Assembly: GCF_047654805.1 (NCBI RefSeq)
Contig: NZ_JASGIV010000001.1
Span: forward strand, 1,922,001-1,986,000
Direction: 5' to 3'
DNA: 64,000 bases
Source of the DNA: Pelomonas sp047654805
GTDB taxonomy: Bacteria > Pseudomonadota > Gammaproteobacteria > Burkholderiales > Burkholderiaceae_C
The position numbers and the translations under genes are program-made. This document shows, one piece after another, positions 32,577 to 42,364 of this stretch (position 1 is the stretch's first letter; each line of letters begins with the position of its first letter). A model generated the notes under the pieces. The model saw only the letters and a list, made by a program, of their open reading frames with translations. It ran no database searches and was not told the DNA's origin.

Positions 32577-35047
32577 AGCTGTTTGACTGCTTCTCCTCGT
32601 CTGGGTACCACACCAGTATCACCACCACGTTCGGTGTTTCGTTCCCCGCCTATGAGCTGATTGCGCTCAGCAAGCTGCGTGCAGCAGGCTGCGTCAACAA
32701 CGTGTTGGTGGCTGACTCGCGCATGCTCGTCCAAGCTCTGAACGACCCCGCTTGCCATCCGACTGTTGCAGGGCGGCAGTACTCGGTCGTAGGCGCGCAG
32801 GCCTCAGGCGTTTTCCACCCGAAGGTCATCCTGCAGCTCGGCAAAGCATCGGGCAGACTCATCGTTGCCTCCGCCAACATGACTGCGGCTGGGATGGCCG
32901 GCAACTTCGAGGTCGCCGGCATCGTTTCGGTGACCGCCGATGACCCGAGATGCGCGCCAGTCCTGCGCGCCGCTCTTGACTACCTCCTTCGCTTCTTGGA
33001 AGTCGGCTCACTTGCCCGCCGCCAGGTGCAGTGGGCGCTGAACCGAGCGAGCTGGCTTCCACGCTCCGCCCCCGGTGATGCGGTCGTCGAGCTGGCGAAT
33101 GGAGAGCGTGTTGCCCTGCTTTGCAGCGACGCAAGCGCGTCCATCGGCGACCGATTTGCCGGCCTGGTAGGACGCCGCTCTGTCAAGCGCCTCACTGTGG
33201 TCAGCCCGTACTGGGATGACCACCTCTACACGCTCAAGAAGCTGGCAAGCCGGATGGATGCGAAAGACCTCGCCGTGGCCATCCAGCCCAGTTCAGGGCT
33301 CTTCCCGAAAGACGCTCTGCAATCCAGCGGCGCGCAGGCCTACGACATCGGCGGCGTCCCGCGCGCCAGGGAAGGGCGATTCGCTCATGCGAAGGTCTTC
33401 ATCGCTGAGAGCGACCAAGGAGACTGCATCCTTTTTGGCAGCCCAAATTGCACCGATGCAGCCCTGGGCTCGGGGCCTAAGCGAAACGAGGAAGCTGCGC
33501 TGTTCCGAGAGCTTCCGGCCGGGACTGCACTAGAGATGCTTGGTCTGGATGAAGCGCTTGAGGACGGCAACCAGCTGGACCTTGAAAAAATAGCTGCCTA
33601 TGAAAAGTCGGACGACCTGCCGTTGGCCGAACTGCACGAACAGCTCCCCGGTCGCTTCGAGCTCACCTCGGACGTGCTCAAGTGGTGGCCGTCCACCAAC
33701 TTCGTGCCTAGCGAAAGTAGGGTGGAACTCCTCGACCGGGACGGGATACCCCTCGTGGGCGACCTCCGCCGCATCGGGACAGCCATCCAGCCGTGCGTCT
33801 ACCGATTCTCAGGCGCTGCCCCGCCACACTTCGCGAGGGTCCACTCGTCCGGGGTGCAATCCGCACTCGCGGTAGTGTTGGTTGAGCAAGCCATCCAGCA
33901 AGCCCAGCGACGAGTGTACGGTCGCAAGACGGTTGACGCCCTGGCATTCCTTGATGACGACGAGTCAGACGAAACGCTATGGCTCCTTCGAATCGACGAC
34001 GACCTTGCCGAAGCGGCTGCCGAACTCCGGACTTCTCGTCGGACGGAGGTGGAAGAGGTGGACGTTCCACCGCCAGATTCCGAGGTCCTGCCCTATGAAG
34101 CGTTTGTCGCAGGGCGCAATATCCTCGAGAACTCGGATGTCGCTGGTCGCAGCCTTTTAGCTGGCGGCCCTCACGAGGCGATGCGCTCCTTCCTGAACTC
34201 TCGTATCAACAAGCTGGCCAGCTATTTGGTCGTCGAGGAGCCTGAAGCGCCGAAGCCGGACTTGAGTACAGGCGACGAGCCGGGTGGCAGCAACACCGCG
34301 CCAGCCAACAACAACGACCCGGACGGAGAAGAGCCGGACCCCGAACCCCATCCTCCACTGGATGCCAAGGAGGGCCCCTCCGAACAGGTGCGCAGGTACC
34401 AACGCTACATCCTCAGCTCCGGTCGCGACATCCGAAAGGCCATCGAGAGCTTTGCCGCAGGTCTGCGGGAGAAGGCCTCGACTCAGCCGTTGACCGCCCG
34501 TGACCTGCTCCGTCTACGCTTGCTCCTGATGGTCGTGCTCAGGGCCGGCAGCAACAAGGCAAACTTGCTCTCGAAGGACTCGGCTCAGCCGTTGCTCCGG
34601 CACCAAGTTCTTCCTTTCGGTGCAGACGGCTGGCACGGACTCGTATACCGGCTCCTGTACGAGTTCTTCCGGGACCAAAGCTCCATGCGCAAAGCCCTAA
34701 TTGGCTACGTCCACCTTGAAGGCATGACGGAGGAGTTTGGGTTTCCGGAAGACGTTCTGGAATGCTGGGCTACGTGCTTTTACGCGCTGTGCGCAGCGCG
34801 AACCGCCGTGGATGAGCGCGCCCAGAGCAACCGGCCAATTTTGGGTGAAGACCTGCTGGCGCAATGCGTGTATCGCCTTACCCGGCTAAATGCGGGTCAA
34901 GCGACAAGTGAGACCGTGGCTTCCGTTTTTGAGGGGATGAGCGGCCGCTACGGCGCACGATTGGGCGCAGATGCCTCAGCCGTTTGGAAGGAGCATCGTG
35001 CGTGGCTGGCCAGGGCGGCGTCGCCTGTCGCCTCTGCGGCCAGCTGA
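32573..35047 (+). CDS. phospholipase D-like (PLD) superfamily protein
   Basis: An 824-aa protein with two PLD-type half sites: FHPKVILQLGK followed by VASANMT near residues 80-105, and FAHAKVFIAE followed by FGSPNCTDAAL near 265-295. Both keep the H-x-K pair and a following Asn, as in PLD-family nucleases and in DrmC-type proteins, so nucleic-acid cleavage is likely. The middle and C-terminal 500 residues are unknown; a Pro/Glu/Asn-rich linker (around 565-605) separates them. The ATG at 32573 overlaps the upstream gene; a longer open frame from 32363 runs inside that gene and is not used. Confidence 0.75.
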   Translation: MKLFDCFSSSGYHTSITTTFGVSFPAYELIALSKLRAAGCVNNVLVADSRMLVQALNDPACHPTVAGRQYSVVGAQASGVFHPKVILQLGKASGRLIVASANMTAAGMAGNFEVAGIVSVTADDPRCAPVLRAALDYLLRFLEVGSLARRQVQWALNRASWLPRSAPGDAVVELANGERVALLCSDASASIGDRFAGLVGRRSVKRLTVVSPYWDDHLYTLKKLASRMDAKDLAVAIQPSSGLFPKDALQSSGAQAYDIGGVPRAREGRFAHAKVFIAESDQGDCILFGSPNCTDAALGSGPKRNEEAALFRELPAGTALEMLGLDEALEDGNQLDLEKIAAYEKSDDLPLAELHEQLPGRFELTSDVLKWWPSTNFVPSESRVELLDRDGIPLVGDLRRIGTAIQPCVYRFSGAAPPHFARVHSSGVQSALAVVLVEQAIQQAQRRVYGRKTVDALAFLDDDESDETLWLLRIDDDLAEAAAELRTSRRTEVEEVDVPPPDSEVLPYEAFVAGRNILENSDVAGRSLLAGGPHEAMRSFLNSRINKLASYLVVEEPEAPKPDLSTGDEPGGSNTAPANNNDPDGEEPDPEPHPPLDAKEGPSEQVRRYQRYILSSGRDIRKAIESFAAGLREKASTQPLTARDLLRLRLLLMVVLRAGSNKANLLSKDSAQPLLRHQVLPFGADGWHGLVYRLLYEFFRDQSSMRKALIGYVHLEGMTEEFGFPEDVLECWATCFYALCAARTAVDERAQSNRPILGEDLLAQCVYRLTRLNAGQATSETVASVFEGMSGRYGARLGADASAVWKEHRAWLARAASPVASAAS

Positions 35048-35229
35048 GCGTTCCTTGTCCGAAAGGCAGTCGTCGGGTACGCTTCGGTCAGGTGTTTGTC
35101 GCACGCCTTCCGTCCGCATCGGAGAAGTAGCCCCAGCGACACTTTCTCGCATTGATTTTCTGACCCAGCCACCCTCTCGCAGGCGCTGGGCGAGCGGACC
35201 GCCTGCTTAGATGCCTGCCAGGAGAGAGC

Positions 35230-36696
35230 GTGAGCGCACCCGCCAAATACACCCCGAGTCCTTCTTACGACCGGGCAGCACAGGAACTCGATATCGCCGT
35301 TGAGGCGTTCTGGTTCAACACTCAGCCATTTGCACGCGCAGCGAGGCTTGAAAGTCGCATCAAGATGGCGACAAAGCTGCTCGCGAAGGTTGCGAACCTT
35401 CCGCGAAGCAAGGCGCTTGACACGATGTCGCAGGCTTTGCGGTTCCAGTCGTGGCACCACCTGTCCAAGCATCTGGCCCGGGTCGAGGGCTTGGCAGAGC
35501 AGGAGCCCTTGCCCGCCGGTTGGCTCGACGCGCTGAGCGCAGCGGCTTTGCTGACCATCGAGGCCGAAGACGATGTCGCTTTGCCTGGGCCGGTACTCGA
35601 CGGGTTCGAGAGCTTCGGTCGTACGCTTTCGATGCTGACCGATACGCCAGCAGCGCGAGTTCTCGACGGTGTGTCGGCAGCCATGTGCGGCGGCCGTAGC
35701 TGGAGCGAGGTTCGAGAGCGCAGTCCGCTGAAGGCGACAGAGCCGCTGTACCACTTCCGTGTTCCAGGTGTTGACGATGCACGTTCCATCGGCGGCTGGT
35801 TCGGCACGAGCCCAGCCTGTCAGCAACTGGCTGACCAACTCACAGAGCTTCAGGACGGATACGGGGACTTCACGGCATCGCAGAAGAAGAGGGTCCGGGC
35901 CTGGGTCGAAGCAGCGTTGGTGGCCCAGCCGGGATTCTTGGACGGAGGGCTCGCCCTGGGCTGGATGCAGTGGGACGCAAAGGAGCCTGAGGCGCGCGTC
36001 ACTGCGGACCGGTATGTGCTCATGGCCGAGTCGCTGATTCCGAAGTCGTTTAAGGGCCGCATCCTCTGGGGACACCTCGAGAATCGGACGTTCCATCGCT
36101 TGCACTGGCTGCGCTTGTCGGTGAGCCATTGGTACGGCGACTTGACCACTGCCACCAAGACAGCGCGGAAGCTCCTGAGGCTCAACCCAAACGACAACTT
36201 GGGTGTTCGATATGTGCTGCCGTTACTGTTGCTTCAGCAGGAAGACGTCGCTGCGGCAAACCGCTCACTGAGTGCATTGCGGGCCGAGCCCGACCTTGTG
36301 CCTTCAGCGCTTCGGGCGTTTGTGCAGTTCGCCGCGGGAGATGCCGAGGCTTTCCGGGTGAACTTGGCCAGGGCGTTGTTTACCCTGCCCGCGCTGCGAA
36401 TGTTCTTACTCAACGACCCACGAGCGCTGCCTGCCGACGATACCGGCTACCGCGGTGTGCAGCCTGACATGAGCACTTTTTCAGAGTTCGCTTGGCCAAC
36501 ATACCATTCAGTGCCAGGGCTGATGGTGGCTTGTCAGGCTTTTCTCGCCGAGCCTGAAGTACGGCAATGCGAGCAGGAGTTGCGGAAGACCTGGTACGAG
36601 TTCAGGGCTGGCCGCCGACAACCCGGAATCCAAACGCTTGGGGCCTTGGATGGTTGGCACCGGCTGGTCGACGCTTGTGTGATGCGAGTGGCCTGA
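35230..36696 (+). CDS. TPR-like helical repeat protein, unknown function
   Basis: A 488-aa, alpha-helical protein starting with GTG at 35230 (GGAGAGA upstream). Residues 40-85 hold a helical module (IKMATKLLAKVANLPRSKAL, then TMSQALRFQSWHHLSKHLA) similar in pattern to the start of the 29460-30557 protein. Around 310-345 a TPR-like repeat is seen (TATKTARKLLRLNPNDNLGV). No catalytic motif is visible. It follows the PLD gene after 182 nt in the same direction and may or may not belong to that unit. Confidence 0.6.
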   Translation: MSAPAKYTPSPSYDRAAQELDIAVEAFWFNTQPFARAARLESRIKMATKLLAKVANLPRSKALDTMSQALRFQSWHHLSKHLARVEGLAEQEPLPAGWLDALSAAALLTIEAEDDVALPGPVLDGFESFGRTLSMLTDTPAARVLDGVSAAMCGGRSWSEVRERSPLKATEPLYHFRVPGVDDARSIGGWFGTSPACQQLADQLTELQDGYGDFTASQKKRVRAWVEAALVAQPGFLDGGLALGWMQWDAKEPEARVTADRYVLMAESLIPKSFKGRILWGHLENRTFHRLHWLRLSVSHWYGDLTTATKTARKLLRLNPNDNLGVRYVLPLLLLQQEDVAAANRSLSALRAEPDLVPSALRAFVQFAAGDAEAFRVNLARALFTLPALRMFLLNDPRALPADDTGYRGVQPDMSTFSEFAWPTYHSVPGLMVACQAFLAEPEVRQCEQELRKTWYEFRAGRRQPGIQTLGALDGWHRLVDACVMRVA

Positions 36697-36750
36697 AGCT
36701 ATCCGCCTTCGTATTGCGCCGCGATGCTGCCGCCCACCCCCTTGGGGCGC

Positions 36751-37056
36751 TCACTTGCCACTGAGTAACAGGTCAACGACCGAGGGCGGAGCATCGACAC
36801 CGGGTGGCTGCGCCAGCCACCGACCGCCGGCGCGAACAAAAGCCTCAAGCTCGATGCGTAAGGCGCGAGGGACGACCATGAACTCGAGGTCCATTGCCCG
36901 CGCGAGCTCGATGAGCGTCGATAACTGCGGGTCAACCGCGCCCGTCTCGACCTTGCTGACGGTCTCGCGGGAGACGCCCGCTCTCTCAGCCAACTGACCC
37001 TGCGTCAAGTCAAGTGCCTTGCGCATGGCCGCCAAGTCATTTTTGATGTGCGTCAT
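36751..37056 (-). CDS. XRE-family regulator, copy 2
   Basis: A 101-aa close paralogue of the protein at 25460-25765, with the same XRE domain (LDLTQGQLAERAGVSRETVS) and C-terminal tail (FVRAGGRWLAQPPGVD). It starts 26 nt after jetD in the same direction, so it can be read from the jet operon or from its own promoter. Its operator palindrome (37076-37095) overlaps the jetD stop. The repeated gene-plus-operator unit suggests duplication or independent capture of the same regulator, and cross-regulation between the two loci is expected. Confidence 0.85.
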   Translation of the reverse strand: MTHIKNDLAAMRKALDLTQGQLAERAGVSRETVSKVETGAVDPQLSTLIELARAMDLEFMVVPRALRIELEAFVRAGGRWLAQPPGVDAPPSVVDLLLSGK

Positions 37057-37075
37057 GATTCACATCCATCCGCAA

Positions 37076-37095
37076 GTGTGAATCATGCTTCACAC
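37076..37095. promoter_or_regulatory. XRE operator palindrome, copy 2
   Basis: GTGTGAATCATGCTTCACAC is an inverted repeat with 7-bp arms (GTGTGAA / TTCACAC), 19 bp upstream of the XRE copy 2 start codon and overlapping the jetD stop codon. Spacing and centre match the site before copy 1. Confidence 0.6.
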
Positions 37096-38324
37096 TCTGG
37101 GAGTGCAGAATTTGGCGAAATTTCAGGCCAGGTAAAGGACATCGACTCCTGCTCAACCGCAAGCCCATGAGCTTCCACCTCCGCCGCTGCGTGCTGCCAG
37201 CCCCATCGTTCGCAGATGCGCCGAACCTGCGACAGCTCGCCGGCCCCGAGAGTGCCGTGTGCCAAACCGTCTTCTGGATGAGAGGCGGCTCCAGACATTG
37301 AGTGCAGTGTGAGCTGACGACCCGCTGCCTCGCACAGGGCTGCCAGGTGTCCGGCAATGCGGAAGCCACCTGCGTCGACATCGCCCCAGTGCGACACGCG
37401 GGCTGACGCGGGAAGCGCCTGCAGAAGCAGAACGTACACCCGACACCACGACGGACTAGGCATGCCGCCCGTGTAGACGACCGCGATATCTGGGCGGTCA
37501 GAGCGTCTCTGCGCGGCTTCGTGGAATGTCGTGAGGTTCTCGACCGTCATCAGGCCCCGTGTGCCTTCCGAGACTCGGAATGCCTGGATGGCCGTCGGCG
37601 CGAGACCCACATACGGCGCGACCACCTTCACAGTACCCTCCGCGCACAAGACATCGGCCTCTGCCGCCAGCATCCATGTGGGCGGGAATCGCACGAGCCC
37701 GAGTTCCTGCAGCACCTCTTCCTCGTCGCGAAGGGGCGTGCCCACGCTGCCTTGGGTCAGCACATCGACAAGTGTCGACAAGCCCTGAATGCGCTTGCTG
37801 TCACCAAACAGCTTCGCGCTAGCCCGCCGAACAGGGATATCCTGGCCTTTGAGCGTCTCGCAATACTCGATGATGCGAATGGCATCCAGCCAGTGCGACA
37901 CGTCGCTCGGTCTCGTGCCTCGGGCTGTTGCGCCGCGGCGCCAGCAGTCCACTACGCCGTCCAATGCGGGATACCTCACTACGTGAGGTTCCAGAGCTTT
38001 GCGTGCTACTCCAACAGCGTCCCAGCGTGGCGTCACTCCAAGATGCTTAGCGAGAACCTGCCCGTCAACCAAGTCCAGGCGCTCGGCGTGAGCCCGGTCG
38101 CCTGCCCGTGCATCCCACTGGATGGATATGGCTCCTCGGTGCTCTGCCAGCAAGAATGCGGCATTGCATTCGGCCTTCACTGACGCTGACTGAAGCTGCA
38201 GGTAGTCCGGGAACGACGCCGCAGATAGGCGCAGGGTGATGGTCTTCCCGGAAGACTCGCGCGCGGCAGCGTTCTCAGCCAGCGACAGCAGGCGCGTCAA
38301 CGCTTTTGTAGCGACCGCACTCAC
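37083..38324 (-). CDS. jetD: JetD, Wadjet TOPRIM-type nuclease subunit
   Basis: A 413-aa protein with the DUF3322 (N-terminal) and DUF2220 (C-terminal TOPRIM-like) arrangement of Wadjet JetD. The TOPRIM acidic residues are visible in LMTVENLTTFHE and HWGDVDAGGF. In studied Wadjet systems JetD cleaves circular DNA after it is extruded into loops by the JetABC SMC complex, protecting against plasmids. It overlaps jetC by 4 nt. All motifs are present. Confidence 0.87.
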   Translation of the reverse strand: MSAVATKALTRLLSLAENAAARESSGKTITLRLSAASFPDYLQLQSASVKAECNAAFLLAEHRGAISIQWDARAGDRAHAERLDLVDGQVLAKHLGVTPRWDAVGVARKALEPHVVRYPALDGVVDCWRRGATARGTRPSDVSHWLDAIRIIEYCETLKGQDIPVRRASAKLFGDSKRIQGLSTLVDVLTQGSVGTPLRDEEEVLQELGLVRFPPTWMLAAEADVLCAEGTVKVVAPYVGLAPTAIQAFRVSEGTRGLMTVENLTTFHEAAQRRSDRPDIAVVYTGGMPSPSWCRVYVLLLQALPASARVSHWGDVDAGGFRIAGHLAALCEAAGRQLTLHSMSGAASHPEDGLAHGTLGAGELSQVRRICERWGWQHAAAEVEAHGLAVEQESMSFTWPEISPNSALPECEA

Positions 38325-41300
38325 GCTGGCGCCAAAGACAACTGCTCGACCGCTCGCTGGACCAGAGCGGGATTCCGTTCGGGAATGTCACTCTGCAGCA
38401 GGGCCTTCGCCGGCTCTTTGACAAGCACTTGTTCCACGAAAACGTCGGGCCCGTGGCGGGTGAGGTCATAGTAAGAATCAAGCACCGGGAGCAACTTGCC
38501 GACATCCGAGTCTGGTCCCGCCATGACCAGCTGGAGGCCAAGGCTCTTCAGGAACTCCGCGGTGACAAAGGTGTTCTGTGCGTCCATCCCGTAAAACGCC
38601 TCATCAAGAATCATCACACCGGCTCCGCGATGCTTCGCGCCTTGTTTGATGCGATACGCCGTAGCAAGTGCTGCACCAGCGATGACGTAAAAGGGCACCC
38701 TGTGCTCACCGTTGGACGCAACGCCCATGCGCTTGCTCAACAGGTCCGCCTTCAGCCCGTTCACATGGATTTCAAGGTCGAAGTTGAAGAACAGGCGGTA
38801 GTCCTCAAGGGGGTTGTTGCCCTTGTCCTTGCCTGCTTCACAAGCCTCCATCAAAGTCAAGAGCTTGCCTTGGATTTCCGGACTTTCAAATAGCTGCGCT
38901 GAGGCACCGTCGTCGGGCTGGCGTACCACCAGGTCATACAGAGCGCGGTGTGTTGGCGACACATCGGCGACGAACTTGTAGCGCTCGCCTCCTGTGAAAG
39001 CTGGACAGTTATTGAGGATTTTGTTGAGGTCCTGGATTTCTTGGGCGACGCGCTGGATGGCTTCTCGAAGCTTGTACTTGACGTCCGACCGGAACGCCTC
39101 CTCGGCTGCGACCCTTGCTTCGGTTGCCTCTTTCTCGTAGTCAGCCAACGTCGAAGTCTTCAGCTTCTCCATGTGAGCCTTGACCCACCCGGCAGCCTTT
39201 CGCCAGTCGCTTCGTTCATCGACCAGCCCTATGGAATGCTCGTTGATGAAGAGCACGAACTCCTGCTGTGCGGTCGATAAGGCATTGGGAAGCCTTGACG
39301 TGGCGTTGTCATAGTCACGCTTGAGGTATGCCAGTACTTCGACCTCACCGCCAGACAGCGTCAAACACTTTTCGTACTGGATGGCAGCCAGTTCGGTGTC
39401 GTAGTCGAGGTCGTTCACTGCTTGTTCGTGCTCAAGCGAGAGCCTTCCGAAGCTGTCTTGGGCGGTCTTCAGGGCCGCTTGCTTATTCTCGCGCTCCGCC
39501 TCAAGGGTTCGGATGCGGCTGTGAGCGTTCGTCACTTCATCACCGGCGTCCACCATCTCGTTGCGCGCTTCTTGGACCTGTTGCTCCAGTTTTTGAAGGC
39601 GCTCAGATAGAGGAACCTGGCCAGTAGCCTTGGCGGCCTCGGAGTTGGCTGCTGCTCCATCGAACTTGGCAAGGGAGAGCGCGAAGGCATCAACCTGCAC
39701 ATCACGAAGAGCGGCTCGCACGCGCTCGTCGGCATCGCGCGACAAGCCAGCCTGGCGCTTGGCTTGTTGCTCCGCCTCGTTGGCACGCTGGACTTCTTTG
39801 CGCAACTCGGCTTTGTCATCCATCGAAAGCTGGACGCCGAGCACCCATTCTGATGTCTGCAACGCGCGAATTCGCTTAGTCCCGCCGTTTGCGCTGAGCA
39901 TGTAGTCCCGCGTCAGTGCGCGACTGTGGACCTCGAGTTCGGCCTCCGTCTCTACCTGTCGCATGTTGCCGAGGATGCGCCGGAGGTAGGCGAGCGCTAG
40001 GTCGCTCTGGCTTTGAAGCAACGCCGCCACGGAATGTGGCTCATCGCGGCGATTCATGACGTCGGTCAGGTGGACGGGCTGGACGACGGTGACCTCGGGA
40101 ATGGAGGCATTGCGAATGAGCTTGACGGCATCGCGCTCCCGGCCGCTTTTTACGATGATGGCGTACCGATTGCCTCTCAGGACGGACTCAATGGCCCCCT
40201 GCCACTGGACGTCTCGGACGGTGACGACGCTGGAGACTGTGTGGCAGTCGATGCCTTCTCTGCTGAACAGAGATAGGGCCTCCGCTGTGTCTTCGTCAAG
40301 CAGGCGGATACCTTTGTCGCCGGCACGGGACTTTTCAAGCGCCGCATCGAGCCGGCGCTTGGCTGCCCCTTGCTCCTTGGCATCCTGCGCCGCGCGCTCG
40401 GCGATTGCGGCGCTCGCGTTCTTTAGCAATTCGAGAGCCGCTTTGACGTCTGCGACGGTGGGCAACTGCCCACGGCGGGCTTTGGAATCCCAGGACTCGG
40501 CAAGCTTTGAGACCGCCACTGCCTGGTCAGGCTGGGGTTTGCGGAATGCGTCAGCCAAGGAGGAGAGGGCGCTGCGCATCTGCAAGGCAACGGCCTCGAC
40601 GGCCCGCCGGTATTCAGTTTCCGTCTCGCCAAGTGCCTTTCGAAGCTGCTGAGCAGCCGCTGGGTCTGGGCGCTCTGGGTCTTTGGCAAGTGAGTCACGC
40701 AGCGTTTCATACGCTGCAAGTTTGGCTTCGTAGGCTTGCTTGCGCTGCTCGTGCGCTGTCTTTGCGGCTTCAATCTGACCGCCCATGTCCTCGATGGCAG
40801 CCGTGAGTGTTCCGACCTGCCCATCAGCGGATTCCACCTGAAACTGCAGGCGCACGGCCGCGGCGACGGCTTTCACTCGATGGTAGGTGGTCACCGTGGT
40901 GAACCGCTTGTCAATCTCCCCAAGACGGACAATCTGGTTCTTGACATCTTCAATCTGGGCGACCAACCGCCGCAGCGTCTTGATATGCCGCAGCGTCCCT
41001 TGCTTGTCGATAGGCGTGGCTTCGACGAGGTAGCCTCGCAGGAAGTCACCAACGCTGCTGACGTGCTTCAGGTTGATGCTGTGGCTGAGAGCTCTGATGT
41101 ACCGGCGTGCGTTGATGTGCAGGTCCGAGTCTTGGATGCTGTGCAAAAGCTCGGCGATGTACGTCTCGGGTTTCGAAGTGATTGTCGGAGTGCGCCCGAC
41201 CTGCTTGGAGAGGTCGCGTGCCTTGGCTTCGAAAACCGGCCAGTCAAGCGGAGCTTTGCCGCGTTCGCCAAGGTCTTCCAGGTGGTCGGCAAGGCTTAGG

Positions 41301-41716
41301 GCGACACCGGGTAGAACGTACAGCCCGAGTAGCCGGTGGCTATGGTCTGTTGCGGTGGAGAAGACACACAGGCCGGCGGTCACCACGTCGGCTTCTTCTT
41401 CGCCCCGGAAAACCAGACTGATGTATGAAAGCGCTTCATCGCGCTTGCGCGTCATCACGCCTTTGTCACCCTCGCCGGAACGCATTGTGCCCAACGCGTA
41501 ATCGCACAGTGACCGCGAGTCCTTCTGGACAGACTGCGCGTTGAAGTGAAGGTGCTGGCCATGACCGCCGAGCATTGCAATCTGGATGGCGTCAACAAGG
41601 CTGGTCTTGCCGGCGCCGTTGGGGCCAATGAACGCGCTGCCGCCGGAGCCGACAGATAACGTCTCGTATTCCCAGAAAGAAAACTGCACCAGGTGCACGC
41701 AATCCAGTGCTTTCAT
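38321..41716 (-). CDS. jetC: JetC, Wadjet SMC-like ATPase
   Basis: An 1131-aa MukB/SbcC-like SMC ATPase. Walker A is GPNGAGKTS at residues 31-39; long coiled coils fill about 250-450 and 640-900; the C-terminal Walker B is VMILDEAFYGMD near 1035. JetC forms the motor of the Wadjet loop-extruding complex with kleisin JetA and JetB. It overlaps jetB by 4 nt and jetD by 4 nt. Length and layout match the family. Confidence 0.88.
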   Translation of the reverse strand: MKALDCVHLVQFSFWEYETLSVGSGGSAFIGPNGAGKTSLVDAIQIAMLGGHGQHLHFNAQSVQKDSRSLCDYALGTMRSGEGDKGVMTRKRDEALSYISLVFRGEEEADVVTAGLCVFSTATDHSHRLLGLYVLPGVALSLADHLEDLGERGKAPLDWPVFEAKARDLSKQVGRTPTITSKPETYIAELLHSIQDSDLHINARRYIRALSHSINLKHVSSVGDFLRGYLVEATPIDKQGTLRHIKTLRRLVAQIEDVKNQIVRLGEIDKRFTTVTTYHRVKAVAAAVRLQFQVESADGQVGTLTAAIEDMGGQIEAAKTAHEQRKQAYEAKLAAYETLRDSLAKDPERPDPAAAQQLRKALGETETEYRRAVEAVALQMRSALSSLADAFRKPQPDQAVAVSKLAESWDSKARRGQLPTVADVKAALELLKNASAAIAERAAQDAKEQGAAKRRLDAALEKSRAGDKGIRLLDEDTAEALSLFSREGIDCHTVSSVVTVRDVQWQGAIESVLRGNRYAIIVKSGRERDAVKLIRNASIPEVTVVQPVHLTDVMNRRDEPHSVAALLQSQSDLALAYLRRILGNMRQVETEAELEVHSRALTRDYMLSANGGTKRIRALQTSEWVLGVQLSMDDKAELRKEVQRANEAEQQAKRQAGLSRDADERVRAALRDVQVDAFALSLAKFDGAAANSEAAKATGQVPLSERLQKLEQQVQEARNEMVDAGDEVTNAHSRIRTLEAERENKQAALKTAQDSFGRLSLEHEQAVNDLDYDTELAAIQYEKCLTLSGGEVEVLAYLKRDYDNATSRLPNALSTAQQEFVLFINEHSIGLVDERSDWRKAAGWVKAHMEKLKTSTLADYEKEATEARVAAEEAFRSDVKYKLREAIQRVAQEIQDLNKILNNCPAFTGGERYKFVADVSPTHRALYDLVVRQPDDGASAQLFESPEIQGKLLTLMEACEAGKDKGNNPLEDYRLFFNFDLEIHVNGLKADLLSKRMGVASNGEHRVPFYVIAGAALATAYRIKQGAKHRGAGVMILDEAFYGMDAQNTFVTAEFLKSLGLQLVMAGPDSDVGKLLPVLDSYYDLTRHGPDVFVEQVLVKEPAKALLQSDIPERNPALVQRAVEQLSLAPA

Positions 41717-42363
41717 TGTTCTTGCTCCTTCACAGCTTGGTCGACTGCAGCTGCGGCAGCAGGGGGGGCAATGAGACTGGCCTTCAGATGTGCGCCGAAG
41801 CGGTTGACAGCGTGTTCGCTCAGCACGTCTGCGATGCCAGGAAGGATGGCAATGGCGAACGGCTGGCCATCGCCGTCCTCGGCATCAGCCAAGCGTGCCA
41901 GTCCGTTCCTTTGGGCAGTCTTTACCTGGGCCTTCAGCACCTGAGTGCGTGTTTCAAGGTCTCGACCCGTCAGGCCCTTGAACGTCTCCTGAAGCTCGGG
42001 GATGCTGATGACGGCATCGCCTTCTGGGGTCAAGTCACCTGCGCTGGCGTGCAGGTGGTAGGTGTGCCGCAGAACGAGCAGGAACATGGTTTCCTGCAAA
42101 TCCATCGGCGAATGGCGAGCCACGGCTTGGTTGACATAACAGTACTCAAGACGGTCGTTAAACGCGAGTTGCAGACCCAATAGGTCAGCGGCCTCTTTGA
42201 ACTCCGTTCGATGCCGTGAGATGAGCCGATAGGCAACGCCCTGCTGAACAAACCGCGCGTACAGGCACTGCTGCGTGACGAGTTGATAGAACGCTTGCTT
42301 GAAGTCGTCCACGACGTAGTCGCCATCTGTGCTCTGCGCGAGCCCCTCCCAAGTACGCGGCAT
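41713..42363 (-). CDS. jetB: JetB, Wadjet DUF4194 kite-like subunit
   Basis: A 216-aa protein in the place and of the size of JetB (DUF4194), the MukE-like accessory subunit that binds the JetA kleisin. The readable segments (VTQQCLYARFVQQGVAYRLI, then MFLLVLRHTYHLHASAG) fit the winged-helix character of that family. It starts 1 nt after the jetA stop and overlaps jetC by 4 nt, so translation is coupled through the operon. Confidence 0.85.
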   Translation of the reverse strand: MPRTWEGLAQSTDGDYVVDDFKQAFYQLVTQQCLYARFVQQGVAYRLISRHRTEFKEAADLLGLQLAFNDRLEYCYVNQAVARHSPMDLQETMFLLVLRHTYHLHASAGDLTPEGDAVISIPELQETFKGLTGRDLETRTQVLKAQVKTAQRNGLARLADAEDGDGQPFAIAILPGIADVLSEHAVNRFGAHLKASLIAPPAAAAAVDQAVKEQEQ

Positions 42364-42364
42364 C

